Assembly: GCA_022376925.1 (NCBI GenBank)
Contig: JAIOJX010000006.1
Location: 60,287,394 to 60,351,393 of the forward strand
DNA: 64,000 bases
Reading direction: 5' to 3'
Origin: Tragulus kanchil
Taxonomy: Eukaryota > Chordata > Mammalia > Artiodactyla > Tragulidae
Under the pieces are notes generated by a model that ran no database searches, had not been told where the DNA came from, and was given only the letters and a program-made list of their open reading frames with translations. Below, in pieces: positions 12,605 through 24,277 of the stretch (the first letter of the stretch is position 1; each line of letters opens with the position of its first letter). A program made the translations under genes and the position numbers.

Positions 12605-14586
12605 TCAAAAAAATATATTGGTCATAGCAAACACCCGCTTCCAACAACACAACTGATGACTCTACAAATGGACATCACCAGATGGTCAATACCAGAATCA
12701 GATTGATTATACTCTTTGCACCCAAAGATGGAGTAGCTCTATACCTCACAACAACAAGACAGGGAGCTCATTGCAGCTGAGATCATGAACTCCTTATTGC
12801 AAAATTGACAGTTAAATTGAAGAAAGTAGGAACAACCACTAGGTTATTCAGGTATAACCCAAATCAAATTCCTTATGATTATGCAGTGGATCTTACAAAT
12901 AGATTCAAGAGTTTTTATCTGAAAGCGTTCCTGAATAAATGTGGATAGAAGTTTGCAACAAGAAGCAGTGATCAACACAGTCACCAAGATAAAGAAAAGC
13001 AAAAAGGCAAGACGGTTGTGTAAGGAGGACTTACAAATAGCTGAGGAAAAAAAAAGGCAAAGGAGAAAAGGAAAGATAAACCCAAATGAATGCAGAGTTC
13101 CAAAGAATAGCAAGGAGAGATAAGAAAGCTTACCAAAGTGAGCAATGATAAGAAGTAAAGGAAAGCAGTAGAATGGGAAAAAACTAGAGATCTCTTTAAG
13201 AAAAGTAGAAATATCAGGTAACATTTTGTGAAAAGTTCTCCATTCATGTATTGTTGAAGCCTAGCTTGAAGGATTTTGAACATTGCCTTACTCTCATGTG
13301 AAATGCGTGGAAGTGTGTGGTAGTTTGAACATTCTTTGGCATTGTCTTTCTTCGGATTGGAATATCCTTTCTCAGTCCTGTGGTCACTGCTGAGTTTTCC
13401 AAATTTGCTGGCATCTACTACTGTGGGCAACAATCCCTTAGAAGAAATGGAGTACCCACCATATCAACAGAAGAGTTTGAAATGCAGTACTTGGGTGCAA
13501 TATCAAAAATGACAGAATGATCTTGCTTCATTTCCAAGGCACACTATTCAATATCACAGTAATCTAGTTCTATCTTGCAACCACAAACGACGAAGAAGCT
13601 TCAGTTGAACAGTTCCATGATGACCTACATGATCTTCTAGAACTAACACCAAAAAAGGATATCATTTTAGACACTGGTGACTGGAATACAAAAGTAGTAA
13701 GTGAATAAATACCTAAGTAACAGGCAAGTTTGGTCTTGGAGTACAAAATGAAACAGGTCAAAGGCTAACAGAGTTTTGTCAAAAAAATATATTGGTCATA
13801 GCAAACACCCGCTTCCAACAACACAACTGATGACTCTACAAATGGACATCACCAGATGGTCAATACCAGAATCAGATTGATTATACTCTTTGCACCCAAA
13901 GATGGAGTAGCTCTATACCTCACAACAACAAGACAGGGAGCTCATTGCAGCTGAGATCATGAACTCCTTATTGCAAAATTGACAGTTAAATTGAAGAAAG
14001 TAGGAACAACCACTAGGTTATTCAGGTATAACCCAAATCAAATTCCTTATGATTATGCAGTGGATCTTACAAATAGATTCAAGAGTTTTTATCTGAAAGC
14101 GTTCCTGAATAAATGTGGATAGAAGTTTGCAACAAGAAGCAGTGATCAACACAGTCACCAAGATAAAGAAAAGCAAAAAGGCAAGACGGTTGTGTAAGGA
14201 GGACTTACAAATAGCTGAGGAAAAAAAAAGGCAAAGGAGAAAAGGAAAGATAAACCCAAATGAATGCAGAGTTCCAAAGAATAGCAAGGAGAGATAAGAA
14301 AGCTTACCAAAGTGAGCAATGATAAGAAGTAAAGGAAAGCAGTAGAATGGGAAAAAACTAGAGATCTCTTTAAGAAAAGTAGAAATATCAGGTAACATTT
14401 TGTGAAAAGTTCTCCATTCATGTATTGTTGAAGCCTAGCTTGAAGGATTTTGAACATTGCCTTACTCTCATGTGAAATGCGTGGAAGTGTGTGGTAGTTT
14501 GAACATTCTTTGGCATTGTCTTTCTTTCGGATTGGAATATCCTTTCTCAGTCCTGTGGTCACTGCTGAGTTTTCCAAATTTGCTGG
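12239..14586. repeat. Tandem direct duplication 6: 12239-13412 and 13413-14586 (distance 1,174)
   Basis: Each copy contains the sense BovB linker, the inversion point (13,218 and about 14,392) and the start of the antisense BovB. The stretch from ATCTACTACTGTGGG occurs three times because duplication 5 also covers it. Confidence 0.95.
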
Positions 14587-16630
14587 CTTATTGATCACAG
14601 CACTTTAACAGCATCATCTTTTAATATATAAAATAGCTCAGCTGTAATTCCATCACCTCCACTAGTTTTGTTCATAGTGATGCTTCCTAAGGTCCACTTG
14701 ACATTGCGCTCTAAGATGTCAGACTCTATGTGAATATCACACTATTGTTATTATCTGGCTCGTTAAGAGTTGTTGGGGTTTTTTTGTTGGTGGGAGGTTG
14801 GGTGGAGGCATAGTTCTGTGTATTCCTGCCACTTCTTAATCTCTTCTGCTTCTGTTAGGTCCATACCATTTCGTTCTTTTATTGTGTTCATCTTTGCATG
14901 AAATATTACATTGGTGCCTCTACATTTCTTGAAGAGGTCTATAGTCTTGACAATTCTATTGTTTTCCTGTTTCCTTGCTTTGTTCACTTAGGAAGGCTTT
15001 CTTATCTCTCCTTGTTATTCTCTGGTACTCTTCATTCAGATGAGTGCATCTTTCCTTTTCTCCTTTGTCTTTCACTGTTTTTTTCTCAGCTATTTGCAAT
15101 GCCTCCTTTGACAACCATCTTGCCTTTTTGCATTTCTTTTTCTTGGGGATAATTTTGATTACAGCCTCTTATTCAATGTTATGACTCTGTATCCATAGTT
15201 ATTCAGGTACACTACCCCGATCCAATCACTTGAGTTTATTTGTTATTTCCATTGCATAATTGTAAGGGGTTTGATTTAGGTTATACCTGAATGACTTAAT
15301 AGTTTCCCCTACTTCAATTTAAGTCTGAATTTTGCAGTAGTTCATGATCTTACCTACAGTGAGCTTCCAGTCTTGTTTTTGCTGACTGTCATGAGGTATT
15401 TTATCTTTGAGTGTAAAATCAATCTGTTATCAATATTGACCATCTGGTTACAGAAGTAAAGGAAAGCAGTAGAATGGGAAAAAACTAGAGATCTCTTTAA
15501 GAAAAGTAGAAATATCAGGTAACATTTTGTGAAAAGTTCTCCATTCATGTATTGTTGAAGCCTAGCTTGAAGGATTTTGAACATTGCCTTACTCTCATGT
15601 GAAATGCGTGGAAGTGTGTGGTAGTTTGAACATTCTTTGGCATTGTCTTTCTTTCGGATTGGAATATCCTTTCTCAGTCCTGTGGTCACTGCTGAGTTTT
15701 CCAAATTTGCTGGCTTATTGATCACAGCACTTTAACAGCATCATCTTTTAATATATAAAATAGCTCAGCTGTAATTCCATCACCTCCACTAGTTTTGTTC
15801 ATAGTGATGCTTCCTAAGGTCCACTTGACATTGCGCTCTAAGATGTCAGACTCTATGTGAATATCACACTATTGTTATTATCTGGCTCGTTAAGAGTTGT
15901 TGGGGTTTTTTTGTTGGTGGGAGGTTGGGTGGAGGCATAGTTCTGTGTATTCCTGCCACTTCTTAATCTCTTCTGCTTCTGTTAGGTCCATACCATTTCG
16001 TTCTTTTATTGTGTTCATCTTTGCATGAAATATTACATTGGTGCCTCTACATTTCTTGAAGAGGTCTATAGTCTTGACAATTCTATTGTTTTCCTGTTTC
16101 CTTGCTTTGTTCACTTAGGAAGGCTTTCTTATCTCTCCTTGTTATTCTCTGGTACTCTTCATTCAGATGAGTGCATCTTTCCTTTTCTCCTTTGTCTTTC
16201 ACTGTTTTTTTCTCAGCTATTTGCAATGCCTCCTTTGACAACCATCTTGCCTTTTGCATTTCTTTTTCTTGGGGATAATTTTGATTACAGCCTCTTATTC
16301 AATGTTATGACTCTGTATCCATAGTTATTCAGGTACACTACCCCGATCCAATCACTTGAGTTTATTTGTTATTTCCATTGCATAATTGTAAGGGGTTTGA
16401 TTTAGGTTATACCTGAATGACTTAATAGTTTCCCCTACTTCAATTTAAGTCTGAATTTTGCAGTAGTTCATGATCTTACCTACAGTGAGCTTCCAGTCTT
16501 GTTTTTGCTGACTGTCATGAGGTATTTTATCTTTGAGTGTAAAATCAATCTGTTATCAATATTGACCATCTGGTTACATTCACATGTGGAAGCTCTCTTG
16601 TGTTGTTGGAAAGAGGGTGCTTTCTATGAA
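13222..16630 (-). mobile_element. BovB LINE, antisense: endonuclease end to early reverse transcriptase
   Basis: Read on the minus strand from right to left it encodes the end of the endonuclease (ACACAAGAGAGCTTCCAC), the linker with residues NGMDLTEAEEIKKWQEYTE (14,763-14,987) and the early RT region with KARLQQYMNGELF-like residues near 13,240. The 3' half of the RT and the 3' end are absent where it meets the sense BovB. It is broken by duplications 6 and 7 and has no continuous frame. Its right end is joined to an inverted BovB piece at 16,631. Confidence 0.82.
14325..16578. repeat. Tandem direct duplication 7: 14325-15451 and 15452-16578 (distance 1,127)
   Basis: Both copies begin AGAAGTAAAGGAAAGCAG. 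The first ends at CCATCTGGTTACA, which joins directly to the start of the second with CAGAAG at the seam. Copies differ by a single T deletion near 16,253 and little else. Confidence 0.95.
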
Positions 16631-16750
16631 GGCAAAATTAGGAAGTGAAGAGATAACTGGAGTAACTGGAAATTTTGGCCTTACAGTACAAAATAAAGCA
16701 GGCAAAGTCTATCAAAGTTTTGCCAGAAGGGTATACTGTTCATAGCAAGA
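16631..16750 (+). mobile_element. Inverted 5' piece of the antisense BovB (twin-priming type)
   Basis: The sense-strand BovB endonuclease sequence runs from GGAAGTGAAGAGATAACTGG to CTGTTCATAGCAAG. Its outer end, TTCATAGCAAG at 16,739-16,749, overlaps in element coordinates the start of the adjacent antisense piece (reverse complement of CTTTCTATGAA at 16,620-16,630). The two pieces are therefore contiguous in the source element but in opposite orientation, the arrangement expected from twin priming during target-primed reverse transcription. Confidence 0.68.
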
Positions 16751-16759
16751 AAAAAAAGG

Positions 16760-17582
16760 TGATAGGACTCAAATTTATGTAATTCGAAATGAACATGGAA
16801 ATGTTGCACTTCACCACAAAGAAATTTTAAGATCATAATAGACTGTTACAAGCAATCATAAACCAATACAGTTTACCATCTAGAAGAAATGGGCAAATTC
16901 TAGAAAGGTACAACCTTCCAAGAAAACATGGAAGAAATAGACAATATGAACAGACCAATGAGAGGTACTGAAATTGAAACTGATACAAAAAATTGAATAG
17001 TCAAAAGTCCAGGACAAGATGGCTTCACAGATTAATTCTATCAAACATTTAGAGAAGAGTTAAATACCTACCTTGCAAAAGTTGCCTAAGAAAAATCACA
17101 GTGGAAGGAACAAGGTCATGGTATGAGGCCACCAACACCTTGATAACAAAATTAAACAAATAATTCACAAAAAAGAAAATTATAGGCCGATGTCACTTTT
17201 GAACATAAACACAAAAACCCCTAGCAAAGCACTAGCAATCCAAATCCAAAAGAACATTAAAAGTATCATATACTATGATCAAATGGGATTTATTCCAGAG
17301 ATGAAAACTGTTTTCAGTATCCATTAATTAACCTGTGTGAAACACCAGGTTGATGCACTGAATAATGAAAGTCACATGATCATCACAATAGATGCAGAAA
17401 AACCTTTTGAAAAAAAAAAAAAACCCTCAATTTAGGATTAAAATTTAAAAAAAAACAAAACAAAATAAAAAATAACACTCCAGAAATTTGACATAGAAGA
17501 ACCTATCTGCCTCATTATAATAAAGGCCATATATAACAAACTCAGCACAAATATGATTCTCAAGTGCAAAATTTTATGGTAT
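16760..17582 (+). mobile_element. Old L1 ORF2 fragment (reverse transcriptase), sense
   Basis: Frame-broken translation shows the L1 RT order: an IIRDCYKQ-like block, SPGQDGFTD-like residues (GTCCAGGACAAGATGGCTTC), ENYRPMSL-like residues (AAAATTATAGGCCGATGTCA), YDQMGFIPE-like residues and IDAEKPFE-like residues (AATAGATGCAGAAAAACC). Many stops and A-run expansions are present, so the copy is old and inactive. Confidence 0.75.
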
Positions 17583-20100
17583 GTAATTTCATTTTACTTT
17601 ATCTTGGTTATATACCTAGCAATAGAATTTTTGAGTCATATGTTAACTTTGTTTAGGTTTAGCTTTTTGAGGAAATGGTAACACGTTTTACAAAATAGGT
17701 GCACTATTTGCCATTACTACCAGCAAAGCATGAGGGTTTGTTAAAATTTTGTAAATTCTCACCAATGCTTTTTATTATCTATTAGATGATAGCAAGGAGA
17801 AGAAAATGACAGCTCACTGCAGTATTCTTTCTTGAATAACTCCATAGACACAGGAGTCTTGATGGCTACAGTCCATGGTGTCACACAAGATTTGGACATG
17901 ACTAAGCAGTGGCAACAGATGATAGTAACCCCCACGGATGTGGAGTTTTATCTCACTGGAACTGTTTTTTGCATTTCTCTTCTGGCTAATGATGTTAAAC
18001 AGTCATTGAAGTCCTGGCTGACCACTTGTAAGTCTACTTTTCGTAAATAACTATTAAGATCTTTTGCATGTTTTTAAATTTGATTATTTATATTTTTTGA
18101 GTTGTAAGAGTACTTTATATATTCTAGATACAATTCCATTATCAGAAATATGGGTTTAAATATTTTATCCCTTTATTGAGTTGTCTTTTCAGTTTCTGGA
18201 TGGTATAATTTCTAGCACAAATGCTTAGATTTTAATTTTATCTTAATTTTCCATTTTTTTTCTATTGTAGCTTGTGCTTTTAGTACCATTAAAGCATAAT
18301 CTTCAGAAAGAGCTATTCCAATGCTTTTCATTATGTTGTATAATTTTATCTACTACATTGAAGTCTATATTTCATTGTGAGCTAATTTTAGGGTATTGTG
18401 TGACATAGAAATCCAATCTCATTCTTTTACATGTGAACATCAAGTTGTTCTGCTCTCATATATTAAAGACTGATTTTCTTCACTGAACTGTATGAAATCC
18501 CTATTGAAATAAATCAATATAAATGTAACATTTTACTATGTGCCCATAATTCTATTCCATCGATCTATATATCCATACTTATTCCAGTACCACCCAATCT
18601 TGATTAATTTACTAATGTCTAAGAAAGTGTCTGTTCCACTATTTGGTTCTATTTCAAGACTGTTTTGACTATTTCAGAACTCTCAAAATTTCAAATTAAG
18701 ATCAGCTTGACCATTCATAAAGAAATACCAACTTGGTGTCCAATAGGGAATCTGATAATATTAAATCTTCTGATCAATAATCATTAGATATAGTTTCATG
18801 ATTTATTCTTTCATTTATTTAAAAAAATATTATGCAACTTTCAATGCATATAGAATATTGTGCTTTTTTCCTTTAATTTTTATCAATGTATTCTGTTCTT
18901 TTTTATAATATTGTAAGTAGAATTATTCATTTCAAATTCAGAACAATCATTGCTAGTGTGTAGAAATATAATTCAATTTTTCAATACTGGTTTTGAATTT
19001 TGTATTTTTTTTTTGCTTTTACAGAATTTTGTTGTTTACAGATGTTGTTTTTGAAATATAATTCAATTCAATGATGTTAAACAGTCATTGAAGTCCTGGC
19101 TGACCACTTGTAAGTCTACTTTTCGTAAATAACTATTAAGATCTTTTGCATGTTTTTAAATTTGATTATTTATATTTTTTGAGTTGTAAGAGTACTTTAT
19201 ATATTCTAGATACAATTCCATTATCAGAAATATGGGTTTAAATATTTTATCCCTTTATTGAGTTGTCTTTTCAGTTTCTGGATGGTATAATTTCTAGCAC
19301 AAATGCTTAGATTTTAATTTTATCTTAATTTTCCATTTTTTTTCTATTGTAGCTTGTGCTTTTAGTACCATTAAAGCATAATCTTCAGAAAGAGCTATTC
19401 CAATGCTTTTCATTATGTTGTATAATTTTATCTACTACATTGAAGTCTATATTTCATTGTGAGCTAATTTTAGGGTATTGTGTGACATAGAAATCCAATC
19501 TCATTCTTTTACATGTGAACATCAAGTTGTTCTGCTCTCATATATTAAAGACTGATTTTCTTCACTGAACTGTATGAAATCCCTATTGAAATAAATCAAT
19601 ATAAATGTAACATTTTACTATGTGCCCATAATTCTATTCCATCGATCTATATATCCATACTTATTCCAGTACCACCCAATCTTGATTAATTTACTAATGT
19701 CTAAGAAAGTGTCTGTTCCACTATTTGGTTCTATTTCAAGACTGTTTTGACTATTTCAGAACTCTCAAAATTTCAAATTAAGATCAGCTTGACCATTCAT
19801 AAAGAAATACCAACTTGGTGTCCAATAGGGAATCTGATAATATTAAATCTTCTGATCAATAATCATTAGATATAGTTTCATGATTTATTCTTTCATTTAT
19901 TTAAAAAAATATTATGCAACTTTCAATGCATATAGAATATTGTACTTTTTTCCTTTAATTTTTATCAATGTATTCTGTTCTTTTTTATAATATTGTAAGT
20001 AGAATTATTCATTTCAAATTCAGAACAATCATTGCTAGTGTGTAGAAATATAATTCAATTTTTCAATACTGGTTTTGAATTTTGTATTTTTTTTTGCTTT
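17583..20100 (-). mobile_element. Old L1 ORF2 3' half, antisense, split by a SINE
   Basis: On the plus strand it reads in the order seen in antisense L1s: TATATACCTAGCAATAGAAT, GTCATATGTTAACTTTG, AATTCTCACCAATGC, then after the SINE GTTGTAAGAGTACTTTATAT, GAGTTGTCTTTTCAGTTTC and TCTATTCCATCGATCTATAT. Divergence is higher than in the L1 that follows. Duplications 8 and 9 repeat parts of it. Confidence 0.72.
17793..17916 (+). mobile_element. Bov-tA SINE, 5'-truncated, with target-site duplication
   Basis: It starts at AAGGAGAAGAAAATGACAG, within the SINE body, and ends GGACATGACTAAGCAGTGGC. AGATGATAG flanks both sides (17,784-17,792 and 17,917-17,925), as expected for a target-site duplication. 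The host sequence is the antisense L1, so this SINE is younger than that L1. The 72-residue frame crossing it is not a gene. Confidence 0.8.
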
Positions 20101-20140
20101 TTTGCTTTTACAGAATTTTGTTGTTTACAGATATGTATAA
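17991..20140. repeat. Tandem direct duplication 8: 17991-19072 and 19073-20140 (distance 1,082)
   Basis: Both copies start GATGTTAAACAGTCATTG. The first copy is faithful up to TTTACAGAT (19,043), then carries 27 bp of filler. The filler includes GAAATATAATTCAATT, an exact 16-nt match to local sequence at 18,963-18,978. Confidence 0.94.
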
Positions 20141-22050
20141 TCCAAGCTTAATCATATGTATATCCAATCCCCCCCATCGCACCCCTCCAGTCCATCACAT
20201 AGCCCCATGTAAGATCTCTTGACCCACAGCATATTTACAATAATGATCCCTTTCATATATGTTCGTATAGGGCTCCATGTTGCTCTTTCCATATCTCTTG
20301 CCTACCATTCCAGTGTTCATAAGTCTGTTCTCTATGACTATTTATCCATCGATGCTCTGTATGTGTATTTATCAATACAATCATACTAGATCTCATATAT
20401 ATGTTGTATTATACTATGCTTGTTCTTCTCTTTTTGAATTACTTCACTTTGTATAATAGGTTCTATATTCATCCATCTCATTAGGATTGAATCTTCTATA
20501 TTTCTTTTTGTGCCTGAGAAGTACTCCTTTGTATATATGTTCCAGAGCTTCTTTATCCGTTTGTTCGTGAATGGACATTTAGGTTGCTTCCATCTTCTAG
20601 CTATTGTGTAGAGTGCTACAATGCAATTTGCAGTACAGGTGTCTCTTTCAGCTTTTATTTCACCTGGGCATTAAGCATAATAATCATATTGCTCTGTCGT
20701 ATGGTGCTTTTATTCTTAGCTTTTTGAGAAATATTCATACTATCTTCCACAGTGGTTATATCAAATTAACATTCCCACCAACAAGGCAAGTGTTCCCTTT
20801 TATCCACACCCTCTCAGCAATTATTATCTGTATATTTTCTGATGATGGCTATTCTGACTGGTGTGAGGAGATACCTCATTGTGGTTTTGATTTCAAGACT
20901 GTTTTGACTATTTCAGAACTCTCAAAATTTCAAATTAAGATCAGCTTGACCATTCATAAAGAAATACCAACTTGGTGTCCAATAGGGAATCTGATAATAT
21001 TAAATCTTCTGATCAATAATCATTAGATATAGTTTCATGATTTATTCTTTCATTTATTTAAAAAAATATTATGCAACTTTCAATGCATATAGAATATTGT
21101 GCTTTTTTCCTTTAATTTTTATCAATGTATTCTGTTCTTTTTTATAATATTGTAAGTAGAATTATTCATTTCAAATTCAGAACAATCATTGCTAGTGTGT
21201 AGAAATATAATTCAATTTTTCAATACTGGTTTTGAATTTTGTATTTTTTTTTTGCTTTTTTGCTTTTACAGAATTTTGTTGTTTACAGATATGTATAATC
21301 CAAGCTTAATCATATGTATATCCAATCCCCCCCATCGCACCCCTCCAGTCCATCACATAGCCCCATGTAAGATCTCTTGACCCACAGCATATTTACAATA
21401 ATGATCCCTTTCATATATGTTCGTATAGGGCTCCATGTTGCTCTTTCCATATCTCTTGCCTACCATTCCAGTGTTCATAAGTCTGTTCTCTATGACTATT
21501 TATCCATCGATGCTCTGTATGTGTATTTATCAATACAATCATACTAGATCTCATATATATGTTGTATTATACTATGCTTGTTCTTCTCTTTTTGAATTAC
21601 TTCACTTTGTATAATAGGTTCTATATTCATCCATCTCATTAGGATTGAATCTTCTATATTTCTTTTTGTGCCTGAGAAGTACTCCTTTGTATATATGTTC
21701 CAGAGCTTCTTTATCCGTTTGTTCGTGAATGGACATTTAGGTTGCTTCCATCTTCTAGCTATTGTGTAGAGTGCTACAATGCAATTTGCAGTACAGGTGT
21801 CTCTTTCAGCTTTTATTTCACCTGGGCATTAAGCATAATAATCATATTGCTCTGTCGTATGGTGCTTTTATTCTTAGCTTTTTGAGAAATATTCATACTA
21901 TCTTCCACAGTGGTTATATCAAATTAACATTCCCACCAACAAGGCAAGAATGTTCCTTTTTTTTTTCCACACCCTCTCCAGCATTTATTATCTGCAGATT
22001 TTCTGATGATGGCTATTCTGACTGGGGTGTGATGATATCTCATTGTAGTC
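19734..22050. repeat. Tandem direct duplication 9: 19734-20890 and 20891-22050 (distance 1,157-1,158)
   Basis: Copies start TTTCAAGACTGTTTTGAC; that start occurs three times (18,653; 19,734; 20,891). The first ~1,050 bp match closely. The last ~100 bp of the first copy (20,785-20,890) differ at many sites from the second copy and from the third version at 23,080, so errors concentrate at the segment end. Confidence 0.93.
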
Positions 22051-24277
22051 TTGATTTGCATTTCTCTAATAATAAGCGAAGTTGAGCATCATTTCATGCG
22101 TCTTTTGCCCATCTGTATGTCCTCTTTGGAGTGGTGTCTCTTTAGGTCTTTTTACCATTTTTTGATTGGATTGTTCATTTACTCAGTGTTGAGTTATCTG
22201 AGATGCTTGTATATTTTGGAAATTAATTCTTTGTCAGTTGTTTCATTTGGTATGATTTTATCCCAATCTGTGGGTTGTGTATTCACCTTGTTTGTAGTTT
22301 CTTTCGCTATGAAAGTTTTTAAGTTTCATTAGGTTCCACTTACTTACTTTTGTTTTTATTTCCGATATTCTAGAGAAAGATCATAGAAGATCTTGCTTTG
22401 ATTTATGTCCTTGAGTGTTCTGCCTATGTTCTCTAAGAGTTGTATGGTTTCTGGTCTTACATTTAGGTCTTTAATCCATTTTGAGTTTATCTTTGTGTAT
22501 GATGTTAAGGAATATTTCAATTTCTTCTTCTTCTTCTTTTTTTTTTTTGCATATAGCTGTCTAGTTTTCTCAGCATCATTTACTGAAGAGGCTGTCTTTG
22601 TCCCATTGTATATTTTCACCTCCCTTGTTAACATTAAGGTATCCATAGGTGCATGGGTTTAATTCTCAGCTTGCTACCTTGTTCTATTGGTCAATGTTTC
22701 CGGTTTTCTGCCAGTACTATGGTGTGTTGATGGTTCTTGCTTTGTAGCATAGTGTTAAGTTAGGAAGGATGACCCCTCCAACTCCATTCTTCTTTCTCAG
22801 AATTGCCTTGGCTATCTGGGGTCTTCTCTGTTTCCATATGAATTGTGTCATTTTTCAGTCTAGCTGTGTCAAGAATGTCATTGGTAATTTGATCATATTG
22901 AATCTGTAGATGATATTTGCAGTACAGGTGTCTCTTTCAGCTTTTATTTCACCTGGGCATTAAGCATAATAATCATATTGCTCTGTTGTATGGTGCTTTT
23001 ATTCTTAGCTTTTTGAGAAATATTCATACTATCTTCCACAGTGGTTATATCAAATTAACATTCCCACCAACAAGGCAAGAATGTTCCTTTTATCCACACC
23101 CTCTCAGCAATTATTATCTGCAGATTTTCTGATGATGGCTATTCTGACTGGGGTGTGATGATATCTCATTGTAGTCTTGATTTGCATTTCTCTAATAATA
23201 AGCGAAGTTGAGCATCATTTCATGCGTCTTTTGCCCATCTGTATGTCCTCTTTGGAGTGGTGTCTCTTTAGGTCTTTTTACCATTTTTTGATTGGATTGT
23301 TCATTTACTCAGTGTTGAGTTATCTGAGATGCTTGTATATTTTGGAAATTAATTCTTTGTCAGTTGTTTCATTTGGTATGATTTTATCCCAATCTGTGGG
23401 TTGTGTATTCACCTTGTTTGTAGTTTCTTTCGCTATGAAAGTTTTTAAGTTTCATTAGGTTCCACTTACTTACTTTTGTTTTTATTTCCGATATTCTAGA
23501 GAAAGATCATAGAAGATCTTGCTTTGATTTATGTCCTTGAGTGTTCTGCCTATGTTCTCTAAGAGTTGTATGGTTTCTGGTCTTACATTTAGGTCTTTAA
23601 TCCATTTTGAGTTTATCTTTGTGTATGATGTTAAGGAATATTTCAATTTCTTCTTCTTCTTCTTCTTTTTTTTTTTTTGCATATAGCTGTCTAGTTTTCT
23701 CAGCATCATTTACTGAAGAGGCTGTCTTTGTCCCATTGTATATTTTCACCTCCCTTGTTAACATTAAGGTATCCATAGGTGCATGGGTTTAATTCTCAGC
23801 TTGCTACCTTGTTCTATTGGTCAATGTTTCCGGTTTTCTGCCAGTACTATGGTGTGTTGATGGTTCTTGCTTTGTAGCATAGTGTTAAGTTAGGAAGGAT
23901 GACCCCTCCAACTCCATTCTTCTTTCTCAGAATTGCCTTGGCTATCTGGGGTCTTCTCTGTTTCCATATGAATTGTGTCATTTTTCAGTCTAGCTGTGTC
24001 AAGAATGTCATTGGTAATTTGATAAGAATCATATTGAATCTGTAGATGATATTTGGCAATATATTCATTTTCACAATATTGATTCTTCTGACCCAGGAAC
24101 CTGGATTATCTCTCCATCTGTTGATGTCATCTTTGATTTCTTTCATTAGTGTATTGTAATTTTATGTGCACAGGTATTTTGTTTCTTTGCATAGGTTTAT
24201 TGTTAGATATTTTATTCTTTTGGTTTCAATGGTGAAAGGAATTGCATCTTTGATTTATCTTTCTGATTTTTCAGAAC
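20101..24277 (-). mobile_element. L1 LINE, antisense: 3' UTR through ORF2 C-terminal half
   Basis: It begins at a T-rich start and the 3' UTR block (TATGTATAATCCAAGC, CATATGTATATCC), then runs back through ORF2. The minus strand encodes [20 protein letters not shown] (22,356-22,646; 23,482-23,709) and, at the right end, residues equivalent to PFTIATKRIKYLTINLCKE. It is 5'-truncated in mid-RT, at about GATTTATCTTTCTGATTTTTC, where it meets a sense L1. Duplications 9-11 make it look longer; there is no intact frame. Confidence 0.8.
21784..24053. repeat. Tandem direct duplication 10: 21784-22914 and 22915-24053 (distance 1,126-1,131)
   Basis: Copies start ATTTGCAGTACAGGTG. Differences sit in a T-run (21,956-21,967 versus 23,090), a TTC microsatellite (22,525 versus 23,651) and a missing TAAGA at the end of the first copy, next to the junction. 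Confidence 0.94.

Larger units (their letters stand above)
10046..13217 (+). mobile_element. BovB (RTE) LINE, sense: 5' region through endonuclease and linker, decayed
   Basis: The 5' end begins around CTCTGTAGCTTTCCCTGAGG. The endonuclease-coding part follows: GGAATGGCAAACCACTTCAG, ATTCAGATGACCAACG, CTACTACTGTGGGCAACA, TTTAGACACTGGTGACTGG. The last encodes a GDW-like catalytic block; AP-endonuclease-type LINE endonucleases use such an Asp/Asn core. It continues to the Lys-rich linker (GAATGCAGAGTTCCAAAGAA) and ends at GATCTCTTTAAGAAAAGTAG, well short of the reverse transcriptase. Stops and frameshifts are frequent. Duplications 5 and 6 inflate the span. At 13,218-13,222 it abuts an antisense BovB. 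Confidence 0.82.

Noticed and set aside
12981..14598. Pairs of 147-150 residue minus-strand frames
   Set aside because: They cross the BovB inversion point and are repeated by duplication 6. The N-terminal part is decayed BovB RT; the rest is antisense of the sense BovB.
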